From assembly GCA_963726785.1 (NCBI GenBank), contig CAVSDJ010000007.1:1736001-1800000 (forward strand): a stretch of 64,000 nt of DNA, given 5' to 3'. This DNA is from DATEKX01 sp963726785. Its GTDB lineage: Bacteria > Acidobacteriota > Blastocatellia > UBA7656. The notes under the pieces are model-generated. The model was not told where the DNA came from and ran no database searches. It was given only the letters and a program-made list of their open reading frames with translations. This document shows positions 34,425 to 43,332 of the stretch, one piece after another (the first letter of the stretch is position 1; each line of letters starts with the position of its first letter). A program made the position numbers and the translations under genes.

Positions 34425-37349
34425 ATGAGAATCGAGTTCACAAATCTCATCGCGCTTGTGCTGTTGGCGCTGATTCCCGTCGCGCTCTACCTGTCGCGAC
34501 ATAGCCTCGCAAATCTCTCGCGGCTGCGCGGGCGCGTCAGCACTGGCGTGCGAGTGTTGATTTTGCTGTTGATCATTCTTGCGCTCGCAGGGCTTCGAGT
34601 GAGAACCACATCTCGCGATGTGGCGCTATTTTTTCTCGTGGATGTATCGGCAAGCGTGACTCAGGATTCGCGCCCCGCAATCCTCGATTTCATCAACAGC
34701 GAAATTGACCGCGCCGGGCCGCGCGATTTCATAAGCGTTGTGGCTTTTGGGCGCGAGCCTTCGGTCGAGCTTGCGCCGACTCGCAAAGAAACACTCGCAG
34801 ACTGGCGCATTAAAGAGATCGCTTCTGACCCGCCGCGCGACTACACTGACATCGCCGCTGCGCTTCGCCTTGCCGCCGCGCTCGTGCCCGATACGGCAGT
34901 TGGTCGCTTTGTGCTCATCTCCGACGGCAACGAGAATCTTGAAAGCGCAACTGAAAAGGCTCAACTGCTCGGCGCATCAGGCATAGAGGTCTACACTCGA
35001 ACGATTGATACGAATACCGAGCGAGGGCTTTCACGCGGCGAAATTGCCGTGCGCGATCTGGCAACCCCGTCGCTTTTGTCAGAAGGCGAAGCCTTCGATT
35101 TGAAAGTGACGATTGACAGCACGCGCGACACTGATGCTACCTTGCGCATCTTTCGCAACGACTCGGTCGTCTCCGAGCGCGTGGTTCAATTAAGCGCATC
35201 GGGTGAAAACATCTTCCTGCTTCCCCAGCGAGTCGAGCAGAAAGGTTTCTACACTTATCGCGCCGAAATAGAAGCCATCAATGCGGACGCCTTTGTGCAG
35301 AACAACACGCGCGAGGCGTTCGCCATAGTCGAAGGCCGTCCGAAGACGCTTTACCTCTACGGCGATCCTCGCCCCTCGCCCGCTGTTGCGCGTGTGCTCG
35401 CGGAAGGAAATTTCGCGGCAGACTTTAGACAAGCTTCTGCTGCTCCGACTACGCTCGCAGGATTTCAAGACTACGATCTCGTCATCTTTGATAACGTCTC
35501 TGCACAGTCGCTCACAAACGGGCAGATGAAGATGGTTCAATCTTATGTGCGCGACCTCGGCGGCGGCTTCATCATGATCGGCGGCGACCAGAGTTTCGGC
35601 CCAGGCGGTTATTACAAGACTCCCGTTGAAGAGACGTTGCCTATCTCGCTCGATGTTCGCAACAAAAAACATTTCCCTGCGCTCGCGATTGCGCTCGTCA
35701 TTGATAAATCAGGCTCGATGCTTGGCAGCAAGATAGAAATGGCTGTGGAAGCCGCTTCTGCGACAGTTGACTTTCTTTCCGAACGCGACTCGGTAGGAGT
35801 AATTGCATTCGATAGCGACGCATACCCGGTTGTTCCCATCACAAAGGTCGAAGACAAGAAAACGATCATCGATCAAATCGCCACGATTCAAGCGATGGGC
35901 GGGACCAATATGTATCCAGGCATCAAGATGGCTCAGGACTGGTTGGCTGCGAACGACGCGCAGATAAAGCACATCATAGTCTTATCGGATGGGCAGAGCG
36001 ATAGCGGCGATTTTCGCGGCATCGCGCGTCAGGTTCGCGATGCAGGGATGACGCTCACGACCGTAGCTTTAGGCGATGACGCCGATTTCGACACAATGAA
36101 ATTTCTGGCAGACGCGGGCGGCGGGCGATTTTATGCGGCGGACGCGCCCGACAACTTGCCGCGCATCTTCACACGCGAAGCGTTTCTCGCATCGCGCTCG
36201 ACGATAATCGAAGAGCCTTTCACGCCGCGACTCGTTCGACCTGCGCAGGCTACAAACGGGATTGATTGGAGCAGCGCGCCTCAGCTTGGCGGCTATGTCG
36301 GAACAGCCGAGCGCGATTCGGAAAAGTCGCCCGCCATCACGTCGCTCGTTTCTGATAAAGATGATCCTGTGTATGCCGTGTGGCAATACGGATTAGGCCG
36401 CGCGGCTGCGTTCACTTCGGATGCTAAGTCGCAATGGGCCGCCGCGTGGATGAACTGGTCGGGCTTCGGCCAGTTCTGGGCGCAAGTTTTCAGAGATACG
36501 CTTCGGCGTGAAATAGCGAGCGAACTCGCGCCTCGCGTAGAAGTCAACGCAGGGCGCGGGCACGTCTCTGTCGAAGCCGTCGGGGCTGACGGCGAATTCA
36601 AAAATAACCTTAGACTGAACGCTCACGTAGTCGCGCCTGATTTCACAGCGATTGACATCCCGCTTGAACAAACGGCATCAGGGCAATACGAAGGAGATTT
36701 CGCGGCAACGGCAGCGGGGTCGTATCTTGTAAGCGTGTCTCAGGCAGACGGCCAGCCCGCGCCTGTTACGGGAGCGGTGAATTCATACTCGCCTGAGTTC
36801 AACATAACAACATCGGATGCCAATCTGCTCGCGCAAATCAGCGAAGCGAGCGGAGGCCAGGTCATGCCCCCGATTGCTTCGACTGATTCGCAAACCGCGA
36901 GCGACCTGAATCTGTTCGAGCGTCGGGCCTCGCGCACACGACCTCACGAGATATTGGAAACGCTGTTGCTTTTAGCGATACTGCTTCTGCCTATTGATGT
37001 AGGGGTGCGGCGCGTTCATATTTCGCGCGAGCAACTGGCGCAGGCACGCGCGTGGATTGAATCAAAACTGCGCCGTCCAGCGCGAGTAGAAGCGGAGACG
37101 GAAACGGCTGCCTCGCTTGCTCAATTGAAAGATGCACGCTCGCGTGTGCGGCTCAGCGATGGATTAAGCGATGCGAAAGAGATTCAACCTCCACGCATAT
37201 CCGAGCCAGTGAAACTCGACGGCGCAGCGCGTGTAGAGACATCAGCGCCCGTTGTTACAAAAGCGAAACATGATGAAGGCTCTGCGGCTACGGCTGATGA
37301 GCCGCTCTCAAGTCGGTTGCTCGATGCCAGAAAAAAAAGACAGAGTTGA
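34425..37349 (+). CDS. Large membrane protein with two VWA domains and a GATase-like domain
   Basis: About 974 residues. Two N-terminal helices (~7-60) precede a first VWA domain (FLVDVSASV MIDAS, LISDGNEN). A beta domain follows, then a class-I-amidotransferase-like segment (~300-400: LYLYGDPRPSPAVARVL, GGGFIMIGGDQSFGPGGY), then a second VWA with full MIDAS (VIDKSGSM ~427, GGTNMYPGI, LSDGQSD). Near the C-terminus is one helix (ILETLLLLAILLLPIDVGVRR) and a charged cytoplasmic tail. Proteins of this layout pair with BatA-like proteins and often MoxR ATPases; no MoxR gene is visible here. The ATG at 34425 follows a TTG; ribosome site weak. Function unknown, perhaps envelope protein assembly. 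Confidence 0.8.
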   Translation: MRIEFTNLIALVLLALIPVALYLSRHSLANLSRLRGRVSTGVRVLILLLIILALAGLRVRTTSRDVALFFLVDVSASVTQDSRPAILDFINSEIDRAGPRDFISVVAFGREPSVELAPTRKETLADWRIKEIASDPPRDYTDIAAALRLAAALVPDTAVGRFVLISDGNENLESATEKAQLLGASGIEVYTRTIDTNTERGLSRGEIAVRDLATPSLLSEGEAFDLKVTIDSTRDTDATLRIFRNDSVVSERVVQLSASGENIFLLPQRVEQKGFYTYRAEIEAINADAFVQNNTREAFAIVEGRPKTLYLYGDPRPSPAVARVLAEGNFAADFRQASAAPTTLAGFQDYDLVIFDNVSAQSLTNGQMKMVQSYVRDLGGGFIMIGGDQSFGPGGYYKTPVEETLPISLDVRNKKHFPALAIALVIDKSGSMLGSKIEMAVEAASATVDFLSERDSVGVIAFDSDAYPVVPITKVEDKKTIIDQIATIQAMGGTNMYPGIKMAQDWLAANDAQIKHIIVLSDGQSDSGDFRGIARQVRDAGMTLTTVALGDDADFDTMKFLADAGGGRFYAADAPDNLPRIFTREAFLASRSTIIEEPFTPRLVRPAQATNGIDWSSAPQLGGYVGTAERDSEKSPAITSLVSDKDDPVYAVWQYGLGRAAAFTSDAKSQWAAAWMNWSGFGQFWAQVFRDTLRREIASELAPRVEVNAGRGHVSVEAVGADGEFKNNLRLNAHVVAPDFTAIDIPLEQTASGQYEGDFAATAAGSYLVSVSQADGQPAPVTGAVNSYSPEFNITTSDANLLAQISEASGGQVMPPIASTDSQTASDLNLFERRASRTRPHEILETLLLLAILLLPIDVGVRRVHISREQLAQARAWIESKLRRPARVEAETETAASLAQLKDARSRVRLSDGLSDAKEIQPPRISEPVKLDGAARVETSAPVVTKAKHDEGSAATADEPLSSRLLDARKKRQS

Positions 37350-37384
37350 AGCAATGCCTTCAGTTATGTAAAAAAGAAGACTAT

Positions 37385-37480
37385 TCACCGCAGAGGCGCA
37401 GAGTACGCAGAGCTTTCGCAGAGGATTAGCAAATATAAAACCTCTGCGCCTCCTCTGCGTTCTCTGCGCCTCTGCGGTGA
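37385..37480. repeat. GCAGAGGCGCAGAG-type inverted repeat
   Basis: Arms 37385-37412 and 37453-37480 match at 27 of 28 positions around a 40-nt loop. It lies downstream of the VWA gene and upstream of the AidB-like gene. Its unit is similar to the 34301 repeat, so the two are probably related. Confidence 0.85.
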
Positions 37481-37565
37481 GATGACTTTTCTTACAAGAC
37501 AAGCCTTGCCTGACTCTCTTGGGCTTGTTAGTATCGCGCCGAGCAAAGGCGCGGAGGATTAAACG

Positions 37566-39272
37566 ATGGCGCGTTTGAGAGATTTTCAAGGCATAGAAGG
37601 CACGGATTTTTTCGAGCAGGATCGCGGACTGCAACTATTGCTCACCGGTTTACTTCCTGAACAAGATCGCGCCGAAGTGTTCGCATCCTTGCACGATTGC
37701 GCGCGGCTTGTCGCAGGGCGATGGAACGAGTTGGCGCGCGAAGCGAGTCGCACAGAAAACCTTCCGCGAATCATCAAGTATGATCGCGCAGGCCGCTCTG
37801 TAGAGCGAGTTGACTTTGGTCCGCTGGTCAGACAACTGCGCCGCGAAGTTGCCGAGTTCGGCGTGCTGACTCGCGCCGAAAGCAACGTGCATCGCTTCGC
37901 GATTGTCTACCTGCTCGCCCACAACGGTGAAGCCGGGGCCAACTGCGGACTCAGTTGCACGGATGGATTGATACGCGCAGTCGAAGCGCGCGGCTCCGAT
38001 TTCCTGCGCGAAACTTATCTGCCGCTTTTGCGCTCGATTGAAACTCCGCTGGCAGGCGCGCAGTTCGTGACCGAACAAGACGGCGGCTCGGATGTGGGAG
38101 CAATCGAAACCGAAGCAAGAGCGAACGCCGACGGGACGTGGGCCATCACGGGCGAGAAATGGTTTTGCTCTAACCCGGATGAATATTTTTTAGTCGCGGC
38201 GCGTGTTGCGGGCGCATCTTCAAACACGACAGGCATAGCCGTCTTTCTGGTGCCGCGCGTGTTGCCTGACGGCAGATTGAATCAAATATCGTTTCGGCGA
38301 TTGAAAAACAAGCTCGGGACTCAGTCGCTTCCGACCGCCGAAATAGATTTCAAAACTGCTACCGGCTACGCGATTGGCGACACTTCTGAAGGCTTCAAGA
38401 CGTTGATGAATTATGTAATCAATGTCTCGCGCATTCACAACGCGGCAAACGCGTGCGGCTTTTTGCACAGGGCATTCCTCGAAGCGCGAAACTACGCCCG
38501 CCAGCGCGACACGTTCGGCAGCGCGCTCATCAATTATCCGTTGATTCAGGAAACGCTCATCTCTCTGCTTGAAAAACTATGGCAATACCGCTTGCTTACA
38601 TTCAAGCTCGCGGCGCTGGTTGACGAGCACGGGCTTGTGCCCGAAGACCAGGGTCAAGCGATGTGGCAGCGCTTTCTTGTAAACCTGGCAAAGTATCGCA
38701 CGTCTGCTACGCTTACCCTGTCAATACGCGAAGCGATTCTGGTGCTGGGCGGGAACGGAATCGTAGAAGATTTCACAGTTCTTCCGCGATTGCTGCGCGA
38801 TGCGATGATAATCGAAACGTGGGAAGGTCCGCACAACACGCTCTGTTTGCAAATATGCCGCGACGCCGCGCGCTCGCCGATTGTAGAGAGGTGGCGCGCA
38901 GAAGTGAGCCACGCGCTTGAAATCTGGCCGCAGGATTTTCTTTCACTCACGCGCAAAGGTTTCGAGCAAGCTTTCAGGCAGACAATCGAAGCTCTATCGA
39001 GCGAGCGCGTTGCAGACCGCACGTGGGTTGAGACGCACGCGCGGCGACTGGTTGATCGAATGGGAGATCTGCTTGAGATTGGATGGATGGTTGAAACAGC
39101 CCTGCGCCAAGCGCAAGAAGATTCGACCCCGGCTTTGCTCGCTTCGGTCGCGGGCTATCATCTACTGCCCTGTGACAATAAGTTCGAGCACGCGATCTTA
39201 GATACGCTCAACCGTCACGGGCTGTCATTGATTGAAGAGTCGCCCGTTAAAACGGACGTGTCACAGCTTTAA
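37566..39272 (+). CDS. AidB-like acyl-CoA dehydrogenase family protein
   Basis: A 568-residue flavoprotein. The N-terminal helical part (1-160) is long, as in AidB. FAD/substrate motifs include AQFVTEQDGGSDVGA and ITGEKWFCSN (~175-215). The C-terminal four-helix domain holds the arginine motif ARQRDTFGS and the catalytic-Glu block IETWEGPHNTLCLQ, close to the AidB form WEG. A further ~130 C-terminal residues are helical. AidB binds DNA and is linked to alkylation resistance in E. coli; whether this homologue does either is unknown. It stands alone between two gaps. Confidence 0.85.
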   Translation: MARLRDFQGIEGTDFFEQDRGLQLLLTGLLPEQDRAEVFASLHDCARLVAGRWNELAREASRTENLPRIIKYDRAGRSVERVDFGPLVRQLRREVAEFGVLTRAESNVHRFAIVYLLAHNGEAGANCGLSCTDGLIRAVEARGSDFLRETYLPLLRSIETPLAGAQFVTEQDGGSDVGAIETEARANADGTWAITGEKWFCSNPDEYFLVAARVAGASSNTTGIAVFLVPRVLPDGRLNQISFRRLKNKLGTQSLPTAEIDFKTATGYAIGDTSEGFKTLMNYVINVSRIHNAANACGFLHRAFLEARNYARQRDTFGSALINYPLIQETLISLLEKLWQYRLLTFKLAALVDEHGLVPEDQGQAMWQRFLVNLAKYRTSATLTLSIREAILVLGGNGIVEDFTVLPRLLRDAMIIETWEGPHNTLCLQICRDAARSPIVERWRAEVSHALEIWPQDFLSLTRKGFEQAFRQTIEALSSERVADRTWVETHARRLVDRMGDLLEIGWMVETALRQAQEDSTPALLASVAGYHLLPCDNKFEHAILDTLNRHGLSLIEESPVKTDVSQL

Positions 39273-39347
39273 TTATACAGTAATCAGGTTGGCCTCTACT
39301 TCGTCTTCAAAAAACTAGGCTCGAATCAAAACCGAATAGGAGGAGCT

Positions 39348-40829
39348 ATGATTGACATCAATGCGCTCGATAATGTCATTGCCGTAGTTGTTGTGATTCT
39401 ACTCTTGAGCTTGATCGTGCAATCAATTCAATCAGTGCTCAAGAAAGCATTCAAGATCAAATCGCGCCAGGTCGAAGATTCGTTGATAGACCTGTTCGAG
39501 AATGTGCTTCATTACACTCCTGAGACTGGCAAAAAATCTGGCTTGCTTGTCAGAGTTACGGGCGCGTCTCCGATACTGAGAAAGGTTTATGGATTCCTGT
39601 CTCGCAGCCTGCACCCGTCCGACCCCTCTGCTTATCCATCGTCACCTGTTAAAACGCTTTTCGACGAAGTGACCAAAGGCTTTCAGCAGGTCGGCAGAGT
39701 CGCGCAAACCGGCAAGCAAATGCTCGATTCCGTGTCCAAAGAAGACCTGGAAAAGATCATGGGCAAAGTTTTGCCCAATTCGCTTTTGCCGGGTTTTTCC
39801 GGCAAGCTGGAGGCGGCCTGCGCTCACATCGGCAGTCTGGATGCGGCTGTCAAAGAGATCAACGACCATTATCTCGGCAGCCTCAGCGGAGATGCCAACG
39901 CTAAATTTGCGGCGATGCAGCAGTCGCTTGGGCCTCTGCTAAATGACCTCCGCGCTGTTTACAACGGGCAGGAAATATCTCCGGCTCTGCTGATCGGAGA
40001 CATCACAAACCTGCGCGACATCAAACTGGGAGATGCGCTTCAAATCCTCGGCGAGATACAGCAAAAGGTCGCGTCTGATCTGGCAGAAGCTAACAAGGCC
40101 AAGGCAAGCGGGAACCCGCCTGCGGCTGGCGTCACAGAGGGGCTGACTGCTTTGTCCACATTGCTTGCGAAGATAGCTCAGGCGTTGACAGGGTTGAGCG
40201 ATGGGCTGGACAAAGCTATCACGCCTTTGCGCGCGAAACTGGGTGAAGTAGAGACGTGGTATGACACGGTGATGCAGAGTTTCGAGGAGCGCTACACGCG
40301 AGGGATGAAGACCTGGGCGATAGTGATAAGTTTTCTGGTAGTAGCTTACCTCAATGCAAGCGTGTTTGATATTTACAAGAACATCACCACGAACGGCGCT
40401 TTGCGAAATCAGCTTGTTCAGATTGGAGAAGAGCGCGCAAAGTCCAATGAACAAAGATTGGCGAAAGCAAAAGAGGCCGACAACAACGAGCAGATAGAAC
40501 AAACACTCGGAGACATCAAGAAAGACTCGGATGAAATCAGGAAGCAGATGGCTGAATACAGCAGCTTCGGCTTCAATCCGCTGACGTGGCAGGGGGTGAA
40601 AGACTGGTTCAGTGATAGCCTGTTGTCTAAGAAAGACTGGGTTAACAATCGCAAAGAGGATTTAAAGACGCTTGCCGGTTGGATTGTGATGACGTTTTTA
40701 TTGAGCGTAGGCGCGCCGTTCTGGCAAGACACACTGGAATCGCTCTTTGGCGTCAAGAACCTGCTGCGGAAGAAAAGCGACACGAAGAACGTGGAATCGG
40801 AAAGCGGCGCGGGCCAGACCCGGCCTTAG
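39348..40829 (+). CDS. Unrecognised membrane protein with coiled-coil segments
   Basis: A 493-residue protein I cannot assign. Helix 1 (~8-28, VIAVVVVILLLSLIVQSI) is followed by a ~280-residue soluble, helix-rich region. A second helix (~325-342, AIVISFLVVAYLNAS) precedes a charged coiled coil (EERAKSNEQRLAKAKEADN). A third helix (LAGWIVMTFLLSVGAPFW) comes before FGVKNLLRKK. Strong ribosome site AGGAGG 4 nt before the ATG. No catalytic motif is evident. The shape suggests a membrane scaffold. The following gene converges on it with a 48-bp gap. Confidence 0.6.
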   Translation: MIDINALDNVIAVVVVILLLSLIVQSIQSVLKKAFKIKSRQVEDSLIDLFENVLHYTPETGKKSGLLVRVTGASPILRKVYGFLSRSLHPSDPSAYPSSPVKTLFDEVTKGFQQVGRVAQTGKQMLDSVSKEDLEKIMGKVLPNSLLPGFSGKLEAACAHIGSLDAAVKEINDHYLGSLSGDANAKFAAMQQSLGPLLNDLRAVYNGQEISPALLIGDITNLRDIKLGDALQILGEIQQKVASDLAEANKAKASGNPPAAGVTEGLTALSTLLAKIAQALTGLSDGLDKAITPLRAKLGEVETWYDTVMQSFEERYTRGMKTWAIVISFLVVAYLNASVFDIYKNITTNGALRNQLVQIGEERAKSNEQRLAKAKEADNNEQIEQTLGDIKKDSDEIRKQMAEYSSFGFNPLTWQGVKDWFSDSLLSKKDWVNNRKEDLKTLAGWIVMTFLLSVGAPFWQDTLESLFGVKNLLRKKSDTKNVESESGAGQTRP

Positions 40830-40877
40830 CAAGTTCGACGAGCGATCAAATGCGTCGGGCCTTGCGCCGCTTATAAT

Positions 40878-42350
40878 TCATCTGCGCCTTTTCGCTTCGC
40901 GCACCGCCGCTTCCGCATTCAAAAAGCGGCCCGCCGGTTTCGCGGGGTCGCTTATTACATCACCCCCCTCGGCGATGAGAATTTCTTTAACTTGAGCAGG
41001 TGTAAGGGTCGGGTTTACTTGCAGCATCAAAGCGACCGTGCCCGCGACCTTCGGCGCGGCCCCGCTTGTTTGGCCAAACCGGTTTGTGTAGTCATCGTCG
41101 GTGATAATGCCGCAGGTCAGATCGTGAAATTCGTCCCCCGGCGCTGAAACGGTAATGCGTTCTCCCCAGTTGCTTAAGTCAGTCCGCCGGTTCTCACTCT
41201 CATGATATTTTGTCGCTCCGACAAGTATCGAACCTGTCGGCGGAATCTCATGGCCTAATATGTCAAGCCCTGCGTTCTTGTCTCCGTTTCCAGCCGGTAC
41301 GCACACGACTATGTTGGCTTCGATGGCTTCCCTTATCATCTGATTTATCGAGGGCACCATTTCAATATTTCTGTTACCGCTTCGAGCTTCCAGAATGATG
41401 ACTGTCCGCTTGTTGGCGGGGGCGTGGTCGCACACAAATTGAATGGCGTTTTTCCAGAACCTTGGCCGGGAAAGAATTGGGCTACTTCCGGCCTGAATTG
41501 CCCAGAGGCTTGCCTTATGGGCAACTCCCGCTATCCCCTTATTATTGAGTTCCGCCCCGACCATGCCCAATACGGCAGTGCCATGACTCGTGTTTAAGCC
41601 TCTGGATACCTCCTCGGTTCCGTTAATCGAGTTGTGCTTCAGTTCAATGCGCGACCTCAACTCTCGATGCGTTGTGCGAAACCCCCAGTCGATATCAGCC
41701 ACCACAACGCCTTCTCCCGAAGCCATTTTCCAGGCTTCGTTCACACGGCAGCGAAAGATATACCACTGTGTATCCTGCGCCCTGTCATCAAGCGACAACA
41801 CGTCTGATACTCCCAGTAGAATTTCGTTTGCAACTGTCGATGGCATATCAAGCCTCGGGATGGGGACTGCGCGTTCCACCATCGGCAACTGCGCAAGCTC
41901 CTGCGCTATGCGTATCAGATCAGCGCCTTCGGGGAAGTAATAAGTGGCGAACCTGTTACGGAGGGATTTTATACTCTCGAATGAAGAGACCAGTTCCCGC
42001 AGCACAGTGTGTAGCGAAGGGAGCGAAAAAGTCGGCTCGGCACGCACAAGCTTGTATTCGATAAGCTTCTGCATTAACTCCTTAACCCCGACAGCTTCAT
42101 CCTCGTCGATTTCGAGGCCCAGCTTTTCTTCGAGAATGTTGAGGATGGGGTTTAGGTAATAGGCTCGCATCGGGTGTTTGAAGACGACCTCGATCATGCC
42201 TTCTATCCACTCGGTTTGCGACAGGTCGTCAGATGAAACAGATGATGAGCCAACCCGGTCGAATTTGGAATCGCCCGACTCCTGTGCGGTCGGCTTGCGG
42301 TCGGACGAGGCTCTCCGGTTCTTTTTATTCGGCAGACGTTTTTCTTTCAT
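40878..42350 (-). CDS. Intracellular-type S8 subtilisin-like protease
   Basis: A 490-residue protein without signal peptide. Residues ~35-205 are a helical N-terminal domain of unknown fold. The subtilase domain (~210-485) has all catalytic residues: Asp in DIDWGF (D221), His in TSHGTAV (H256), oxyanion Asn in PAGNGD and Ser in QTSGAAP (S429; the usual GTSxAAP is QTSGAAP). GGAG ribosome site 6 nt before the ATG. It is the last gene of an apparent five-gene minus-strand operon with ECF sigma, anti-sigma, TPR-CHAT protease and an unknown protein. A cytoplasmic subtilisin next to a CHAT protease suggests a proteolytic cascade, which is inference. Confidence 0.88.
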   Translation of the reverse strand: MKEKRLPNKKNRRASSDRKPTAQESGDSKFDRVGSSSVSSDDLSQTEWIEGMIEVVFKHPMRAYYLNPILNILEEKLGLEIDEDEAVGVKELMQKLIEYKLVRAEPTFSLPSLHTVLRELVSSFESIKSLRNRFATYYFPEGADLIRIAQELAQLPMVERAVPIPRLDMPSTVANEILLGVSDVLSLDDRAQDTQWYIFRCRVNEAWKMASGEGVVVADIDWGFRTTHRELRSRIELKHNSINGTEEVSRGLNTSHGTAVLGMVGAELNNKGIAGVAHKASLWAIQAGSSPILSRPRFWKNAIQFVCDHAPANKRTVIILEARSGNRNIEMVPSINQMIREAIEANIVVCVPAGNGDKNAGLDILGHEIPPTGSILVGATKYHESENRRTDLSNWGERITVSAPGDEFHDLTCGIITDDDYTNRFGQTSGAAPKVAGTVALMLQVNPTLTPAQVKEILIAEGGDVISDPAKPAGRFLNAEAAVREAKRRR

Positions 42351-42438
42351 CGTTCACTCCTATCATTAAGCTGAATAATGTTTGACTAGTCAGGCACAAC
42401 TCGGATTGCGAATGCAGGATAAGGCTTTGTAACGAGCA

Positions 42439-43308
42439 TCAAGGGATTCGCCTGGTTTGGCTGAGAAAGCCTCCATCGCACCGCTCCGGGCGATCATTGG
42501 GAGCAAAGATCGGAAAATCCTCGAAGGCGTCTCCCGTAGCTTTTTCGTCCTCGGCATCTACCACATCCCTCAAATCGAACGTTACGCCATCGGGGTCGGA
42601 AAGAACGTTATAGTATATCGAAAAGTCGGTAGAGTCTGCCGGGCTGGATGGGACGCCGCAAGCGTTGTTGAATTCGATCTCGTACCTTATGCCGTCCGCC
42701 CTCGGTAAAACCAACCTCTGCCCTTCCTCGTTGGTCAGAACGATGCCGCTGGAGGGATCGTTTTTGCACACTATATCAGCTCCTATGATGTCGGCCACTG
42801 GCCCGAGGAAGACCGGTGCTGCTGCCACACCCGTAACATTATCGTCAGTTCGGTCTCGCGCAATGATTTGACCCGGCACTCTGTTGGCGTAGAACACGCA
42901 ATCTGTGATTTGCAACCTGGTTTTGAGTTGCGCGGCTCCGTCAACGCTCGGCGAGGAGGTGATCGTGAGCGATTTGTCGTGAAACTCAGGGCCTTCGACG
43001 TCCATCACCCATCGGAAATCTTCCGGGTCGCCTTCGGTGTTTTTTCTATCGAATACTCCTTTTTTGAAGCAATAGACTCCCGGAGGATCAGGATTAGTGG
43101 TCTCAATGCGAATGCCCCGCGATGGCAGCAATGAATGTTTGATAGTAAGCTCAACCCCGTTTGGGAAAACCAGTCGTATATTCAGCGCCAGGTCATGATT
43201 GGTATGCTCGACAAAAGCCATCTCGCATTGGTTCTCGTCATTGATGCAAAAGACCAATAGCCCTCTAAAAGCGATGGTTGCCGTTGCTTTCGAGTGATCA
43301 AGTCCCAT
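42439..43308 (-). CDS. Unrecognised protein between CHAT and subtilisin genes
   Basis: A 289-residue protein with no signal peptide or membrane helix. It begins with ATIAFRGLLVFCIND and is beta-rich throughout, with ten Cys-poor strands and an acidic C-terminal third. Segments such as GVELTIKHSLLPSRGIRIET and TDDNVTGVAAAPVFLGPVADIIGADIV have no family I can name. A GGAGG site 9 nt before the ATG and a 24-bp gap after the CHAT gene place it in the operon. It might be the substrate, inhibitor or sensor of the flanking proteases. Confidence 0.6.
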   Translation of the reverse strand: MGLDHSKATATIAFRGLLVFCINDENQCEMAFVEHTNHDLALNIRLVFPNGVELTIKHSLLPSRGIRIETTNPDPPGVYCFKKGVFDRKNTEGDPEDFRWVMDVEGPEFHDKSLTITSSPSVDGAAQLKTRLQITDCVFYANRVPGQIIARDRTDDNVTGVAAAPVFLGPVADIIGADIVCKNDPSSGIVLTNEEGQRLVLPRADGIRYEIEFNNACGVPSSPADSTDFSIYYNVLSDPDGVTFDLRDVVDAEDEKATGDAFEDFPIFAPNDRPERCDGGFLSQTRRIP

Positions 43309-43332
43309 CTTTATCTTCCTCCTTTGGCAAAT

